DNA of 64,000 bases from Exophiala sp. HKRS030. Lineage: Eukaryota; Ascomycota; Eurotiomycetes; Chaetothyriales; Herpotrichiellaceae. Below are positions 8,592-21,531 of this stretch, piece by piece. The position numbers were made by a program, and so were the translations under genes. Position 1 is the first letter of the stretch; each line of letters starts with the position of its first letter. Location: the NCBI GenBank assembly GCA_023897205.1, contig JAHWDD010000001.1, positions 5,704,001 through 5,768,000 on the forward strand, given 5' to 3'. Under the pieces are notes generated by a model that made no database searches, was not told the DNA's origin, and was given only the letters and a program-made list of their open reading frames with translations.

Positions 8592-11506
8592 GAGAGTGTG
8601 TGCGATGCATCAGATCAACAACAGGTTCATTGAAGTTGCAGGGTCGGAGGCCGTCAAAAGGAGGAAATGGCGTGGCTCAGTCTGCAGGCACAAGTGCTCG
8701 CCGGTGCTGGTGCTACACGGTACTACCGTCTCTTTGGCGAGACAAAGGCGCAGGCCGCAAATGACGGACCGGTCGAGTCCATTACGGCGTAAATTACCGC
8801 GCTAGAATACACACTAGCCCAGGATAGATACAGATCAGCCCGTTTACAGTGATCCTTGGGCTCATCGACGCGCTGCACTTGTCAGACTAACTGTCACCAG
8901 TCTAACCAAAATTACCGTCATACTTTCAAATTACCTGACATGCCCCTGGACGCCCATGTTGTAAACACACCAACCCCAGTGCTACTGACCCAGCTAATTT
9001 TACTCCCAATCTCACTGTGATGCTTGTCGCTTCTCGGCGCTGGTGCGATGCTATGGCCATCTTGATGAGAAGTTGTTGTGTCAGTCGGACGCGACGAACA
9101 GTGAACATGGCAAGAATGTCGGTGGCCAGGGCTCAGAGGTCAGCAAACACTGAGGGTTTTTTTGGGTATGAGACATTCCACGAAACACTGGGTGCGTCCG
9201 ATTGCAACCAGAGTATGTATGGTTTTGCCCTGCAGAACCGTCGGACGCTGTACCCTGTTCATAAGTCGATTGACTTTCCGGCACCTCCAATGCTGGTTCT
9301 TTTCTGGCCCGGACTTGTCGAACACGCGGCCTTGTGGTACCAGGGCCTCCAGTCAGAAGGCGGCCCATGAAGAACGCATGGCAATTTCAGGATCAGAGCC
9401 CCAAGGACCAGCAGCGCGTCGACCAGCCCCCTTGGCGAAACAGCCTATCTAGGGCGAAGCACCGCATTGGACGAAATCCTACATCCCTGCCGCTTGGTTC
9501 AACTTCTTTTAGCAGGTCTTGCAGGAGCCAATACCAGCGTTTGCCAGTCCCTAAGAAGCCCGGAGATCTGGAGTTGTTATACGGATACAGGTTGTACTCC
9601 TGTTGTGCGGCTGAGCTGCACAATAATTTGTCCTGTTCCTGCATGTACGGAATCATCGCCAGAGCTGATTCTTCCTTTCTCTACAATCTACTATCCCGTA
9701 CTCCCTTCGCGTCCGGCCACTTGTACGAGCATAAAGTCCCACCCTCGTTGGACAAGGAAACAGGCACCTCCCATCATCCACAGGCCAGCATCGGCCCCAC
9801 TCCCGACATACCGGCGTGTTTTGATTCCAGGGGCAGACCAAAAAAAGCCACAAGTTATGATCCTTACCTTGACACGTTGAGATTTTCACGTCCTGGCACG
9901 CCCTAGACTCACTTGCGGTCGGACCTGGTCGATCAAGGCGGTCTTGGGCAGCGAAGGTACACCTGCTGCGCATGGATGTTGTTTTGGAGGGGTTCAAATG
10001 CCATCATCGTTTCATCGTATCAAACATCATACCATGACATGCTGTGCATTGAGCCCTATTGGACTCGTGCGTCAACCGTTTGATAGCCACGAGCACTTCG
10101 ACAAGGATCCTCGTATGCATTGATACAGTTCAACAACATATACTGTCTGAGTATGGACACTTGAGATGTTTTTGCATCGCATGCGTGGAGTTTTCGTACG
10201 TCAACTATCACGAGCACTATTGATATATCGTGGCCAAGAAGTAAAATTATTGTTGTGGCCATCAATATCATTATGACTACGGGGTACACCACTGTTTGGT
10301 ATCTTTGTTGACACTACGCATATGGGGGTTCAATCATGCCAGGGCTCTGCATTTTGATTGTTGACTCTACATCCCTTGCTAGTGGCACTTGTTGAGACTT
10401 GACATGTCGACTAGCCTTTTTCTTCGGTGCAGGATGATGTACGGAGTATTGAGTACTGAGAAGATTCGTACGGGACTTTGTAGACTGCCAATGCGTTTTT
10501 TGCTTCAAGACGATAAACAATGAGGATTGTTTTGTACTAAACTCACATGGCAGTGAATCGCAAAGTCAGATCTTGAGCCTGTGATACTTCTACGCACGAA
10601 GTGAGAGGGGAACAGCACATCGCATATTGATCGTCGCTTGTGATTGCCGTTGTCGAATATCTGATATTTCTCGTACCTGAAGGCCTAGCATTGACCACAC
10701 ACTCGGAAATTTCGAAGGATCGGTGAGGAGGATCTTAACGGCTGTGACCCTTATTGTAGGATTCAACCCTCTACGAATCACGAAGACTCTCTCCAAGTGG
10801 TTATTCTATGTTGGCGCCGTTCCGATCTCCAAAGTGCAGCTCTTTATCAATTTCCAGTTGATAATAGTGGAAAGATTGCTCGTTTGTTGGGCCAAGAGAA
10901 CTTGAGAGGCTGAGACGCCATATTGACTGGGCGAGATATTGCGATAGATCGGACACCTCGTGCCTACCTGGTAAGTGCCTGACACTCGACCCTTATAGCG
11001 CTAAGCAATATGGGATAATGAGGTGCAGGGAAGACGTGCTCGTTAGTTGTAGGCTGCGCATCTGAAAACCCCAGGAATTCTTCCGACAGTGCAGGATCCA
11101 TGAACAAACTTAGAGTGTCCGTACCGGGTGTCGAGTAGCTTCAACTGCTTTACCCCAGACAAGGTTGTACTTGTGTACTCCGTATAGATTGATACGGATA
11201 TGAGCTCTTCAAGTACCGTGCGGAATGAAGTCGGGGAAAAAGCTCTTCTAGCCGATCGCGTCATTGCTCTAGCGCTCCACAATTCCACCGTCTGCGGCTT
11301 CTTCGCCCTCTCTAGAACTTGACTGCTTTTTCCCACTGTGACTGTTCTCAATCGTTGCTCACTTGTCCACGCCTTTGTGATACACTTCTGGCTCTATCAG
11401 AGTCCCTCAATCCGACCTGATAGTCCTCATATGTCCCTGAACATCTTGATATCTACGCTCCAGGTCTTCGAGCTCATCCCTCCACCACCTTTTCCCCGCC
11501 ACCACC

Positions 11507-12953
11507 ATGTCTGAGTCAGGTTCCTCCTCTACACCGCCATTGAAGAATCCCAAACTCAGCACCTTGAACAAGGCTTTCGCTCAAGTTGACCTGGACGGCC
11601 ATGATCTGCCACCATCGCCAGCCCCTTCCAGTCCAAGGGGAAGCCGGAATTATGCCATCGCAACCCAGCTGGTCTACTCCGAAGGTAATGACCAGTATAA
11701 TGCCAGTAGCGTCCCAATCTACCAGGTCAGTATACAAGCTCTCTTCTCATATTGCCTCAACTGATTTCATGATGCAGTCTGCAACATTCAAGCAGACATC
11801 TGCGACGGGCGGCGCCTCCGACTACGATTACACCCGCAGTGGTAATCCGACCCGCACCCACCTCGAGAAACACCTCGCCAAAATCATGCGCGCGAAGCGA
11901 GCTCTTGTCGTCTCTTCTGGGATGGGGGCCCTCGATGTGATAACCCGCCAGCTGCGACCAGGTGATGAAGTCGTGACGGGAGATGACTTGTATGGAGGCA
12001 CACACAGACTGCTAAAATATTTGTCCACCCATGGCGGTATCATCGTGCATCACGTCGACACCACGACACCTGAAAAAGTACAGGAAGTCTTGAGCTCCAA
12101 GACTGCCATGGTCCTTCTCGAAACACCCACGAACCCACTGATCAAGATCGTGGACATACCCACAATATCAAACATGGCACATGCCGCCAACCCGGCCTGC
12201 GTTGTCAGCGTGGACAACACCATGTTATCGCCATATCTTCAAAATCCCCTAGAGTTGGGTGCGGACATTGTTTACGAGTCTGGGACCAAATATCTGTCTG
12301 GCCATCACGATCTCATGGCTGGTGTCATTGCCGTCAGCGATGAAGCACTGGGAGAAAAGCTATATTTCACGATCAATGCATCGGGTTGTGGCCTGGCGCC
12401 GTTCGATTGTTGGCTGTTGATGAGAGGAATCAAGACGCTGAAAGTTCGCATGGATGCACAGCAGGGCAACGCCATGTTGATCGCCCGGTTCCTCGAGTCG
12501 GCTGGCTTTAAGGTCCGCTACCCTGGACTTCAGAGCCATCCTCAGTATGGTCTGTTCAACTCCATGGCCCGCGGCCCTGGAGCTGTTCTTTCCTTCGAGA
12601 CCGGTGACATCCAATTGTCTGAGAGGATCGTTGAGTCGGCCAAGCTGTGGGCCATTAGTGTGAGCTTTGGCTGTGTTAACTCTCTGATCAGTATGCCTTG
12701 CCGCATGAGTCACGCGAGTATCGATGCGAAGACTCGTGCGGATCGGGGTGTCCCTGAAGACCTCATCCGGCTGTGTGTTGGTATTGAGGATGGGGAGGAT
12801 CTCCTTGATGATCTACGGAGTGCCTTGGTTCAGTCGGGCGCAATGAACGTAACCTTGGATGGAATCTACGCAAAGAACGCCACTGTCGGCGCCCGACACC
12901 CTGAAGAAGGCGAACAGCTTGCTGCAGACGCGGCAGCCGAAAACGAACCCTGA
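11507..12953 (+). CDS. metG: Cystathionine beta-lyase
   Basis: This PLP enzyme cleaves cystathionine to homocysteine, pyruvate and ammonia in methionine synthesis. The exons are 11507-11725 and 11778-12953 (464 residues). The 52-nt intron has GTCAGT, CTGAT and GATGCAG signals and is phase 0. Family marks of the Cys/Met-metabolism PLP fold are all present: YDYTRSGNPTR, SSGMGA, LLETPTNP and VDNTMLSPY. The PLP lysine in YESGTKYLSGH is at about residue 244. The GCGLAPFDCWLLMRG stretch and overall length fit cystathionine beta-lyase (MetG/Str3-like) better than gamma-synthase or gamma-lyase, though assignment among these sisters by eye is not certain. The start has an excellent context (ccaccATG). 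AATAAA lies 45 nt after the stop. Confidence 0.9.
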
Positions 12954-14218
12954 TGGAAGACCTGCGTCCATCGAAAGGCCCGGAAGCTCCTGATCTCAAT
13001 AAATCTCGTTGCTTTGGAGGAGGCCGATGGACCATGGAAGTGGGAATACCTCCTGGCCCAGCAATGTACAGAAAAGAAAGAAAAGAAAAGGAAAAGGAAA
13101 TCATCCTTGACTGAGGAGCCAGGAAAAGTTTCGCACATGGTGTTGGCGGGTTTCAGTTTGAGAAATGTTTAGCTCTGGGAAAATGTGAATACGTATTTGT
13201 TTGCCAACTGACTCTTTTCTCTATATCGTTTACCATTCTCTTGGTCAATCCATTCAGGTGCCAAAGTCCGTTGTTCGGATCAAGGACGTTTCGGTATCGA
13301 GGATGCCCTGGCAACGAACATGACTGGATACGTCGCGATAGAAATGTTGCCTCCGTAAAAGACGGACCGGATCTCGGACCAACAAGCCTCACGGAAGCCG
13401 AAATCGTCTCTCAGTTGAATGGCCGGCTCGCCGTCGTGGCATCGAATTGGAAGAGATTTTAAAGAATCGATGTCAACAGTAGTAGTCTCCGAAATCCCCC
13501 TTGTCTGATCAGTTCCCGTGGGAGCAGGAGATCCTTGTTCGTACCTCCTCGCCATGCGTCAATCGAGGTGGACAACGTACTATCTCCATCAGCCATAGGG
13601 TTGATCAAACTGAAGTAGTATTCTTTTTTAGGAAATTCTTTCTATCCAAATGGCGCGCAGCCAAAGATGGGGAGACAAGAAACTCAACGCTCTTCGTTGG
13701 GATTGAAAGACCTGGACGAAGCCACATGATCATTATTGCGTCGTGCCACTTTGTCAGTGGCTTTGAGGCCAATGGCATCCTCAGGTAGGTAGCCTTTCTA
13801 GAGTCGTTCAGTGTTCCCTCAAATACTATGTGTCTCGGCGAGAGGGGTTCTATACCACAAGCCTTGTTCATAATCATGATGGGGAGAAACATAGAGCCCA
13901 GTGTCCATCATAAAAGCAGTACAATCCTGGAATTTGAATGTCCAAGGTTGTGACTGCTGTAAGGCAAGCTTTTTCATCTCGTGCCGAAACGATGTCGGAA
14001 TTTGCTCAGATAAAGCGACGAAAAGTTGGGGGTCGTTACAGCTAATACTCCGTATGTATTTTTTCACGTATGCTTAGCAACATCATTACTAGAATAAACT
14101 TGCACAGTTACGCCAAATAGTGTAGATTAAAACTACCTATATAGGCCATATTGACCAAAATTAGGTCATAATTTTGCACACAAAATTGCCATCGTCTTAA
14201 AGCGGGCCTTTTATTCGA
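12954..14218. other. Intergenic region downstream of cystathionine beta-lyase
   Basis: No gene is supported. It includes the 3' UTR of the upstream gene with a candidate poly(A) signal. A TACTCCGTA word at 14046-14054 lies about 170 nt before the tRNA. Confidence 0.55.
12998..13003 (+). terminator. Candidate poly(A) signal of cystathionine beta-lyase
   Basis: AATAAA lies 45 nt downstream of the stop codon. Fungal poly(A) signals are loose, so this is only a candidate. Confidence 0.4.
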
Positions 14219-14308
14219 GGGGGATTGGCGCAATGGTAGCGCGTGGCTCTCCTATCAATTGACATAGTTGCTAAGCCAAGGTTGTGGGTTCGAGTCCCAT
14301 GTTCCTCG
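14219..14308 (+). tRNA. tRNA-Arg (anticodon CCT) with an 18-nt intron
   Basis: The full cloverleaf can be folded by hand. The acceptor stem 14219-14225 pairs with 14301-14307 (7 pairs, three of them wobble). The D arm is GCGC-AATGGTA-GCGC (14228-14242). The anticodon stem is TGGCT/AGCCA (14244-14248 with 14274-14278) and the anticodon is CCT at 14251-14253. The T arm is GTGGG-TTCGAGT-CCCAT (14284-14300), with discriminator G at 14308. An 18-nt intron (14255-14272) sits one base 3' of the anticodon, the canonical position. The A box (TGGCGCAATGG) and B box (GGTTCGAGTCC) are intact. CCA is not encoded, as expected in a eukaryote. Confidence 0.9.
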
Positions 14309-17131
14309 AAACATTCTCATGCGCGGAGCCAAAATTTGTACGCATACAGATTTAGTGTTTCCTCACGTATTTTTTTGGTTTTCGTGTCAACAAGCAGAAG
14401 CAGTCGAGAGAAGGTTTACCACGAGTACCCGTCATCCCAAAGAGCTTCGGTAGATTCCGACACCGACTACTATTAATCTCCTTGTTGTTTTCGGTTTTTT
14501 TTTGGATGGTTTCTTCTTCTGTATTGCTTTTGTATATGCGACACTAAGAAGACTCCTCGAGGTCGAATATTGGACTGTGACGGGCACCTCCGTCGAAGGT
14601 ATCATTGGGAAAAACTTCCTAGTGAAAGTGTATACTATCTCACCTGTATGACTGAGCTGTCTAGGGGCTCGTCCACACCTCCAACTTTGTGCACATCATG
14701 TCGCACTATACCTGCCTATTCACTGGGGTGCCTAGGATATGCAGGGAGTAGTCTTTTGCTGCGTAATCATGCCGGTCGGCCTTTGCATGCCGGAAACGAT
14801 CGAGATCTGAGAGTACAAACACTGGAATACTACGGAGTACGAGTACAAGGTCTCCACAGCATCAACATCCCCGACACGAGTACTCCGTAGGGGCTTGCTT
14901 GGTTGCTTGGTTTTGCTGAGCTGGACTTCTGTAATGCAAGGTGCTCAAAAGCAGAATCTCGATTGTCCAAGGCGCTGCGGACACGTCACTGGAGGATCGA
15001 GAAAGAGAAGGACTGTTATTTAGGCGTCGGATGAAATAACTTACTGGACTTGGGAGACTCTCCCCTGTGAGTACCATGGCAACGTCGACTCTCTGATCTG
15101 TACCATTCATGTCAACACGTCGATGATCATTGTCCAACAGGGGTCTACTACGTCTGGCGCGCTCAACCAGCCTGCTAGCGACTACTTGTTACAGCCACTC
15201 CAAGCCGGAGGATTCGTTGGTACAATAATGCCTGGCGAGTCCCCCCTTGCTCCTTTGATCCTCGCAAGCTCCCTTTCGAATCGATCGGACGCCCTTCTTT
15301 CCACTGTTCCCATACGATCTTTTGACATCAAGGGGGCCAAACCCTCGCTTGTGTGCCCTAAAGGTACAGTACAAGGCGACGGCGAGGCAGGTTCGAATCA
15401 GCCTGGAGGCTCGGTTAAGAAGAATGCGAAGTACTCCCCCCGTACGGAGCAACCCTCTTTTTCCCCCCTCCGACACACACTATTGGATCGTCCGTGGACT
15501 CCGTTGCTACGTTTCTGGTAAGCTGAACGTAGCAGCCGTCTCTTTTGATTTATTAATTTTTACGTAGTATGCCAGGGGGACGTCTAATCTAATCAAATTT
15601 ATCTCCACACACCTTGAATTCCTCTCGAAACAAAGGTGATTGAGAAGGGCGGGAAGGAGGGTGCCTCCCCTGCCTCCGCTATTCTATAGCACCTGGATAA
15701 TAAACATGGCCACCTTTGCCAGCCCCTCCCCATGGTGGGCTCGAATTCAATTGTGGAATGAATGTACTCCGTAGGGCAGCCCCGAGCACCCCGTTCTAGA
15801 CCTGGTCTGTGTTTGTTTACTCCGTATAGGGATTCATCATCGGTCCTCAAGGCCATGCAATAGAGAAACCTTCTCCCGGATCCTTTGAAAACATGGGCGC
15901 GCAGCAAATAAAACCACAGCCAACCTTCTTGTCTCCGTACCCGTACCTGGCCATGGCACTTCCCGCCCTGCTAAAAACGTGGCCTTTCCCGGCGAACCCG
16001 TCGCTCTGACGGGTTTAGGTGTATTGCAGGAGGACCCAGAGTTCGTACAATAGCTATCTTTGCCTCGTCCCTAGCTATCTTAGCCTGGATCATTGCATCC
16101 GTGCCATGGGCAAAACCCCTCCCCTTGTGTTCGTAAGCTTCCAGGGGCCGTTCGTCGGGGAAAGTCCCTCTGCAGTCGATCATTCCACCATTTCTCCTCC
16201 TACGAGTATACCCTCGAACCGAGGGCGGAGGTCTCGACGATAGGAAGTCCTTGGTCCGTCCTAGAGTTCTGTACGACACCACCCAGCGCGAATAGTGTCA
16301 AGCTGCATCCGAAGGCCTCACATGTGTTGCCCGTTAGAGTAGTCCGTGGTTACCCGTGATAGGCGCCGGGCGGTCAGTCTTCCATCGACGATGTTGTTTT
16401 GTCAAAAAAAGAAGAAGCGAGATCACGAGTTCTTTCAGAAAGAAAAGAAAATTGTTGTAATGGGAGTGTGGGCACGCCCTTTCCGAGGTCTTCCATGTAC
16501 TCTACTAAGGGTATCAAAGCGCGGAAGCCCTTCCCACTCAACGATATAGAGATAGAGAGAGAGAGAGTTTGTGTGTGTGTGCGTTCCTACGGACGAGATT
16601 ATCTGAGCCAAATTGTTGTTTTCAATTGTTCTCATGACCGCCAGTAGCATATTAGGCCGTTGGGTTCACTCCGCCCGATGGAAAACAACACCATGGTAAA
16701 CTCACCTGCAAAAACTCCTTCACCACCCCCCCCTTTCGTCTTCTAATGACTCGCACCATTCTCGCGCCTTGAATCGTGCAAAGGATGTTGGAGAAAGGTT
16801 GAGTTTTGTCGTTGGCCCAGGCGGAAAGGTTACTAGAACCTCCTGAAGATCCAACGCATCATCTCAGAATGATTTATTTGCACGGCTTTACTTCGGCATC
16901 ATCAAAAAGCCCTCCAGGCTCCGATTCAAAGGAAAATTTGTTTCTTCAGATCAAAATGTTGGTCGACTTTTCTAGACGTCAATAGATTGTGACAAAGGCA
17001 ACTCAACGAAGTCATCGTCGGTGGGATAGTCCGGTGTTTCCGATCTGTACCACCACCGAACATTACAAGATAACAAGGTGGACTCGTGGACCGCGTAACT
17101 ACCATAACAAACTCGGTATATTCCAAGCCAA
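14309..17131. other. Gene-poor region between tRNA-Arg and histidinol phosphatase
   Basis: No gene is supported in these 2.8 kb. Five exact copies of the TACTCCGTA/TACGGAGTA word occur here or just before, four of them at 14831, 14881, 15765 and 15818. A GA/GT dinucleotide tract lies near 16550-16582. The last few hundred bases are presumably the histidinol phosphatase promoter. Confidence 0.5.
16550..16582 (+). repeat. GA / GT dinucleotide microsatellite
   Basis: An imperfect GA run is followed directly by a GT run. This is simple sequence in intergenic DNA. Confidence 0.8.
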
Positions 17132-18226
17132 ATGCCGTACTCGCATCACAGCCACTCTGGCCAATTCTGCCCGGGCCACGCTCGAGATCGACTCGAGGAG
17201 GTCGTCGAGGCCGCGTTATCCAAGCGGATGCAGGTCCTGGCCCTGACGGAGCACATGCCGCGGCACGACGACGATCGCTACCCGGAAGAAGTCGAGGCGG
17301 GCATGACTTTTGCTTCGTACCACCTCGAGAACGAACGGGCCTACTTTGAGGAAGCCGAGCGGTTACGAGAAAAGTACCAAGGTCGCATCGATCTTCTCGT
17401 CGGGTTCGAAGGGGAATGGATCCGACCGCAGGAGTCAGCAGACCTCGTCCGGAGGAGCCTGGACGTCTACCGCCCGGACTTCTTCATCGGCTCGGTCCAT
17501 CACGTGCACACGATCCCCATCGACTACGACGGAGAAATGTACGGGCGGGCGAGACAGGTCGCGGGGGGGACGGACGAACGACTCTTCGAGGACTATTTCG
17601 ACTCCCAGGCGGACATGCTGCGATCCCTCAGACCGCCCGTCGTGGGCCACTTTGACCTGATCCGTCTAAAGAGTGACGACCCAGACGGGAGTTTTGTGGC
17701 CATGAAGGGTGTGTGGGAACGAATCTTGAACAATCTAGACTACATTGCCTCGTACGGAGGAGTGCTCGAAATCAACACTGCCAGTCTGCGGAAGGGACTG
17801 GATGAACCGTACCCTAAAGCGGAGATTTGCCAGGTAAGACACACAAGGCGCGCCGGCCGATGGGCACACCCCCCGAACCGTTTGTTTTTGGCACTGCTTT
17901 CAAGGAGCCAGAGGCTAAAACTAACACGTTGATCAAACAACAAACAGGCTGCCCTGGAGCGAAAGATCCGATTCTGTCTCTCGGACGATAGTCACGGGTG
18001 TGACCAGGTTGCTACCAACTATTCTCGCGTATTACCGTTCCTCGACAAGGCGGGCATCTCCCAGTTGACCTACCTGAAGCGAGGAGCAGGGAGCTCTGTC
18101 CCTTCTTCTTCTCCTCCTTCTTCCAATACAGGGGTGGTGTTGGAGGACAAGAGATTTCCAAATTTGTGCTTTGAAACCGTAAAAGTCAAAGACATTCGCC
18201 ATCATCCCTTTTGGACATGTTTATAG
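17132..18226 (+). CDS. his2: Histidinol phosphatase (PHP family)
   Basis: This enzyme hydrolyses L-histidinol phosphate to histidinol in histidine synthesis. The exons are 17132-17833 and 17948-18226 (326 residues). The 114-nt intron runs from GTAAGA to AACAG, phase 0. PHP-superfamily metal ligands are visible: HHSHSGQFC at the N terminus, LALTEHMPR, FEGEW, GSVHH, VGHFDL and the exon-2 motif LSDDSHG. The length and the SVHHVHTIPIDYD segment fit the fungal HIS2-type monofunctional enzyme. The start is the first ATG of the frame and leads straight into the His motif. A Ser/Pro run near the C terminus is a small insertion. Confidence 0.92.
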
Positions 18227-19205
18227 AGAGCTTCCTTCATCTTCATAGCCAGTCAATATATTTGCCATGCAAAGAGAACATACTCCGTACCTGGAGTAGG
18301 TCTTTTGGGTAAAATTACCCCTAGGTAATGATGCAAAGACTTCCCAGCTCCAAACCGCCTGTACTTACTCTACCGTACTGTACAGTAAGCTGCACCAGGT
18401 TGTATTAGGGCTTCGTAACTTTTTCAGCCGACTATTGGATCATGGCCTGAGCCTCAGGTGATGTTTCCCCCCTTCCTTTTCAGCAGCGGCGCATAGTTAG
18501 GCTTGAAAAACAAGGATCCGTGTCTGTATTGGGAGACGATGCCGATGCATCTTGCGAGTTACAGCCGGGCTGGCCCGATATGATATTATTTATTTCTCAT
18601 GCCCAACCCTGGCCTCCCCGGGTAGCTTCGCGTGCATGTGACAAGGGGCCAAAAAACCCTGCTCGGGCATTGTTTTTTGCGCGCCAGGCCATCAGAGAAC
18701 CCCGACAACTTGTCGAACTTGATTCGCTTGACTTGCAACCGAGTTATGGCACCCGGAAGTCCCGCCCACCGCAGGGGGGTGGCAACATTATCTGCAATCC
18801 ACCGGTTCGTGCCATCGAAGCCGCAGGACAGGGGGGGGTGGGAGTTGGATGGGAAGAGGGTGTGATTGTCCTCCAACGCGCCTTCTACGAGTACTACGAG
18901 CGTCGAGACCAAGTGTCGCCAATTTGGATCCCATGTTTTTGGCACTTTCTGAGAGGTCCAGAGCCGAACTCTCTTATTAATAAAGGCAAGGGGTGTCATG
19001 ATTTGTTGATGACTAGGAGCGTAGGAGACCCCTGCGATGGAATGCCCACCGTGACCCATAGAGCCGTAGCCAGAGAGACAAGGGTGTAGCAAGCATTATT
19101 CCCCCTCGGAATGCTATTATCTCATCCTGCAGCCGACCAAGTCGTACAGCACGTCACTGAGAAATCCAGGAATGCATGAAACATTTTATGCCCTTGGTGG
19201 GGGAA

Positions 19206-19233
19206 GGGGGGGGGGAAGAGAGAGAGAGAGAGA
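19206..19233 (+). repeat. Poly-G plus (GA)n microsatellite
   Basis: About ten G residues run into a GA dinucleotide tract. Confidence 0.85.
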
Positions 19234-20630
19234 TTGTCAGTTTGCCAGGGGTCCCCAAGGTGGATATTTACCGCCTTGAAGATCGATCCTGGCTTCGACA
19301 ATGCTTGAGTGTTGAGCTAAATAATAATAAAATGCGGCGGATAGCTCTTGGTACTGCAGGGTGGTTGTTTCTTTTCTCCCCCTTTGCAGTACACAAGGCA
19401 GGTCTTGAGCTGAAGCTCGGGGATGGTTTCGAAGAGCACTTAACCGCAAAGTGGTAAGGGGATCGTGCAACGAGGTAGCGGTCCCAGGTGTAGTAGGATC
19501 AGCTGGCTTCTACCGTCAAGATCGTACGATGGGGTCCGCTACTGGAACCAAATGCTTCGATTGACAGCAAAAGGTCGGTCGATCCGAAGTTGCCATCCTT
19601 GTAAAATACTGTAACTCTCCAGGGTGTGGGGAGGGGGGGCAAAGGCACTTGATGATCGGAGAGGGCGTCATGTTGCTGCTGAGGCCTTTTGAGGTTTTGG
19701 CCGGATAGTCAGTTCGTTCAGAGCATTTTTTTTGGTTCCTACCAGACATTGGTTGGTATGTGCCTCGATGATTTATCCATGGTGGTATCGGGTCGAGGAG
19801 ACAACGGCCATTCACAGTACCTCAGCGATAATATCATCATCAGTGACATGACTGCTTTTCTGTCGTTCAGACGTACAGTTCTCGGCTATCCTTTGAGTGT
19901 CTCTTTGATGGCTACTCCAGAACTCGTACGACATGAAGTTGACAATGGCCATTACCTGCTTGTTCAACGGACTATATCCCCACCATGTTTCGTGGGGGAG
20001 CCACTGCACCGTGGCGCGGAATCAAAAGCAAATCTCATCCTTTTGATTACGTAGTTAGTGACCCGAGACATTCTCGAGGATAGTCATGCAGGCTTTCAGG
20101 GTCACTGCAAATGTCGGTGTAATGTAATATGTCGTGTCAAGGGTCAGAAACACTGCCGCGAAACTCTGGCTCGAAAAGCAGCACGGAAATTCCGTGGCAG
20201 CTTTCAGCGACCGCAATACTGCGGCGTAAACTTGAAGGGTCCATGGCCCAGGGGGAACACCGTCCCAAGATGCGTCTATTGGCTTTTGGGTTTAGAGCGA
20301 ACGCAGTCTCATTCCGCCGTCGTCATTTGTTTTCTGGCTTGCCCAACGGCCCCGGCACATCCAACACATGGCTCTTTGACGCCAGCTCCGGGACGAAATT
20401 CCTTTTGGTTCTAGTCCCAAGGGGGCTTGCCCGAATCACAGCTCCCTGGGTCGCTTGGTGCAAATGGTTGGCGTTGGCACTACGCCTAATTTCTGCGCGA
20501 GATGCAGCATGATGGGTTCAGATGTGATTGTGCAGATTCCCATCGAATGATGCCGCCTGGCTAGAGAGGAGGGATTTGCACCGGACTGTCAGGGTAGTCT
20601 GTCCGTTATTGCGCCATGAAAATGTTACTC

Positions 20631-20668
20631 GTAGGAGACTTTTAGATAAGTAGGAGACTTTTAGATAA
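20631..20668 (+). repeat. Perfect 19-nt tandem duplication
   Basis: The unit GTAGGAGACTTTTAGATAA occurs twice head to tail without a mismatch, in intergenic DNA. Confidence 0.95.
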
Positions 20669-21475
20669 AATGTCGTGGTAGCTTTGTAGGGGTGCCGTGT
20701 CGATCCGTGAGCCAGCGATGCAGGCAATAAATGCCAGCAGCAGCTTCATAATTTTGAATCCTGACTCGCAGCATTCGACAGGGCATTTTTCGTCTGGTCA
20801 CCGAACCAGCGCGCGACATCTGTCCAGCTTCGGAGCTGATGCCAAGGAGGACAGCCGGGGAAAAGGGCTCCAGGTAGGTGACCCTGTGTGGAAACGCACG
20901 GCCAGGGATGACATTGCCTGTCGCGGAGGTCCCTACTGTAAGTCAGGAAGAGCATGACGGGGTGGAGTTGGACGGCAAGCGACGGTGGAGGCGCCTTGGG
21001 CGTTAGCCCGGGATGTCAATGGTCACCCATGCTGGTGGTGATGAATACCCGCCGTTGGCACCGATCATGTCAAAGGCTATTTGCCGAGCGTGCAGCCTGG
21101 GAGGATCTTCGGCACGCCTATGCAGAGGTGCATCAGAGGCCATTGATTTGCTGCTCCGTCGAACAAGTGTCCGGAGCAAAGATGCCTGGGCCGAGTCAGT
21201 TTTACGAGCAAGATTTTCCGCGAAGAATCACCCGACAGATTTTCTCCTGTAGCCTGCCGCAACAAGGGGGGAGAGGTGCGGCAGGGGGAGGAGAGAGAGA
21301 GCCCCATCAAGTTCAAGTGACAGTTGACATGGTGTGTGTGTGGTGTTGTGTCTGAAAGGGTAGAATGCTTTTTTTTTTCTTTTCCGGCTTTACTGAACCA
21401 AGAGTAGTCTCTGACGGGCGCATAATCATGATGTTGATCATGCAATGACAAGTACTCCTCGTAGTGGTCGGGCAG

Positions 21476-21531
21476 ATGGACGGACGAACAGACAGTCAAG
21501 ACAGACGGACAGACAGGCGAACACGACAGAT
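21476..21531 (+). repeat. Degenerate GACAGACG simple repeat
   Basis: The tract consists of interleaved GACAGA and GACGGA tetranucleotide-type units, without coding potential. Confidence 0.7.

Larger units (their letters stand above)
7742..11506. other. Long intergenic region upstream of msb2 and cystathionine beta-lyase
   Basis: I support no protein gene in these 3.7 kb. The open frames are under 200 codons, overlap and show no family signature. The region serves as divergent promoter and leader DNA for msb2 (-) and the cystathionine beta-lyase gene (+). It contains an msb2 5' UTR intron (7762-7817), a GGA microsatellite, and TACGGAGTA/TACTCCGTA words at 10440-10448 and 11176-11184. A non-coding RNA cannot be excluded. 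Confidence 0.5.

Noticed and set aside
9334..9906. 190-codon open frame upstream of cystathionine beta-lyase
   Set aside because: No family features, and frames on both strands overlap with similar lengths.
15370..15410. B-box-like GGTTCGAATC, possible second tRNA
   Set aside because: The flanking bases do not form a proper T stem and no A box or anticodon arm can be placed upstream.
18520..19092. Opposed open frames of 189 and 168 codons
   Set aside because: Neither has a recognisable motif, good start context or splice support.
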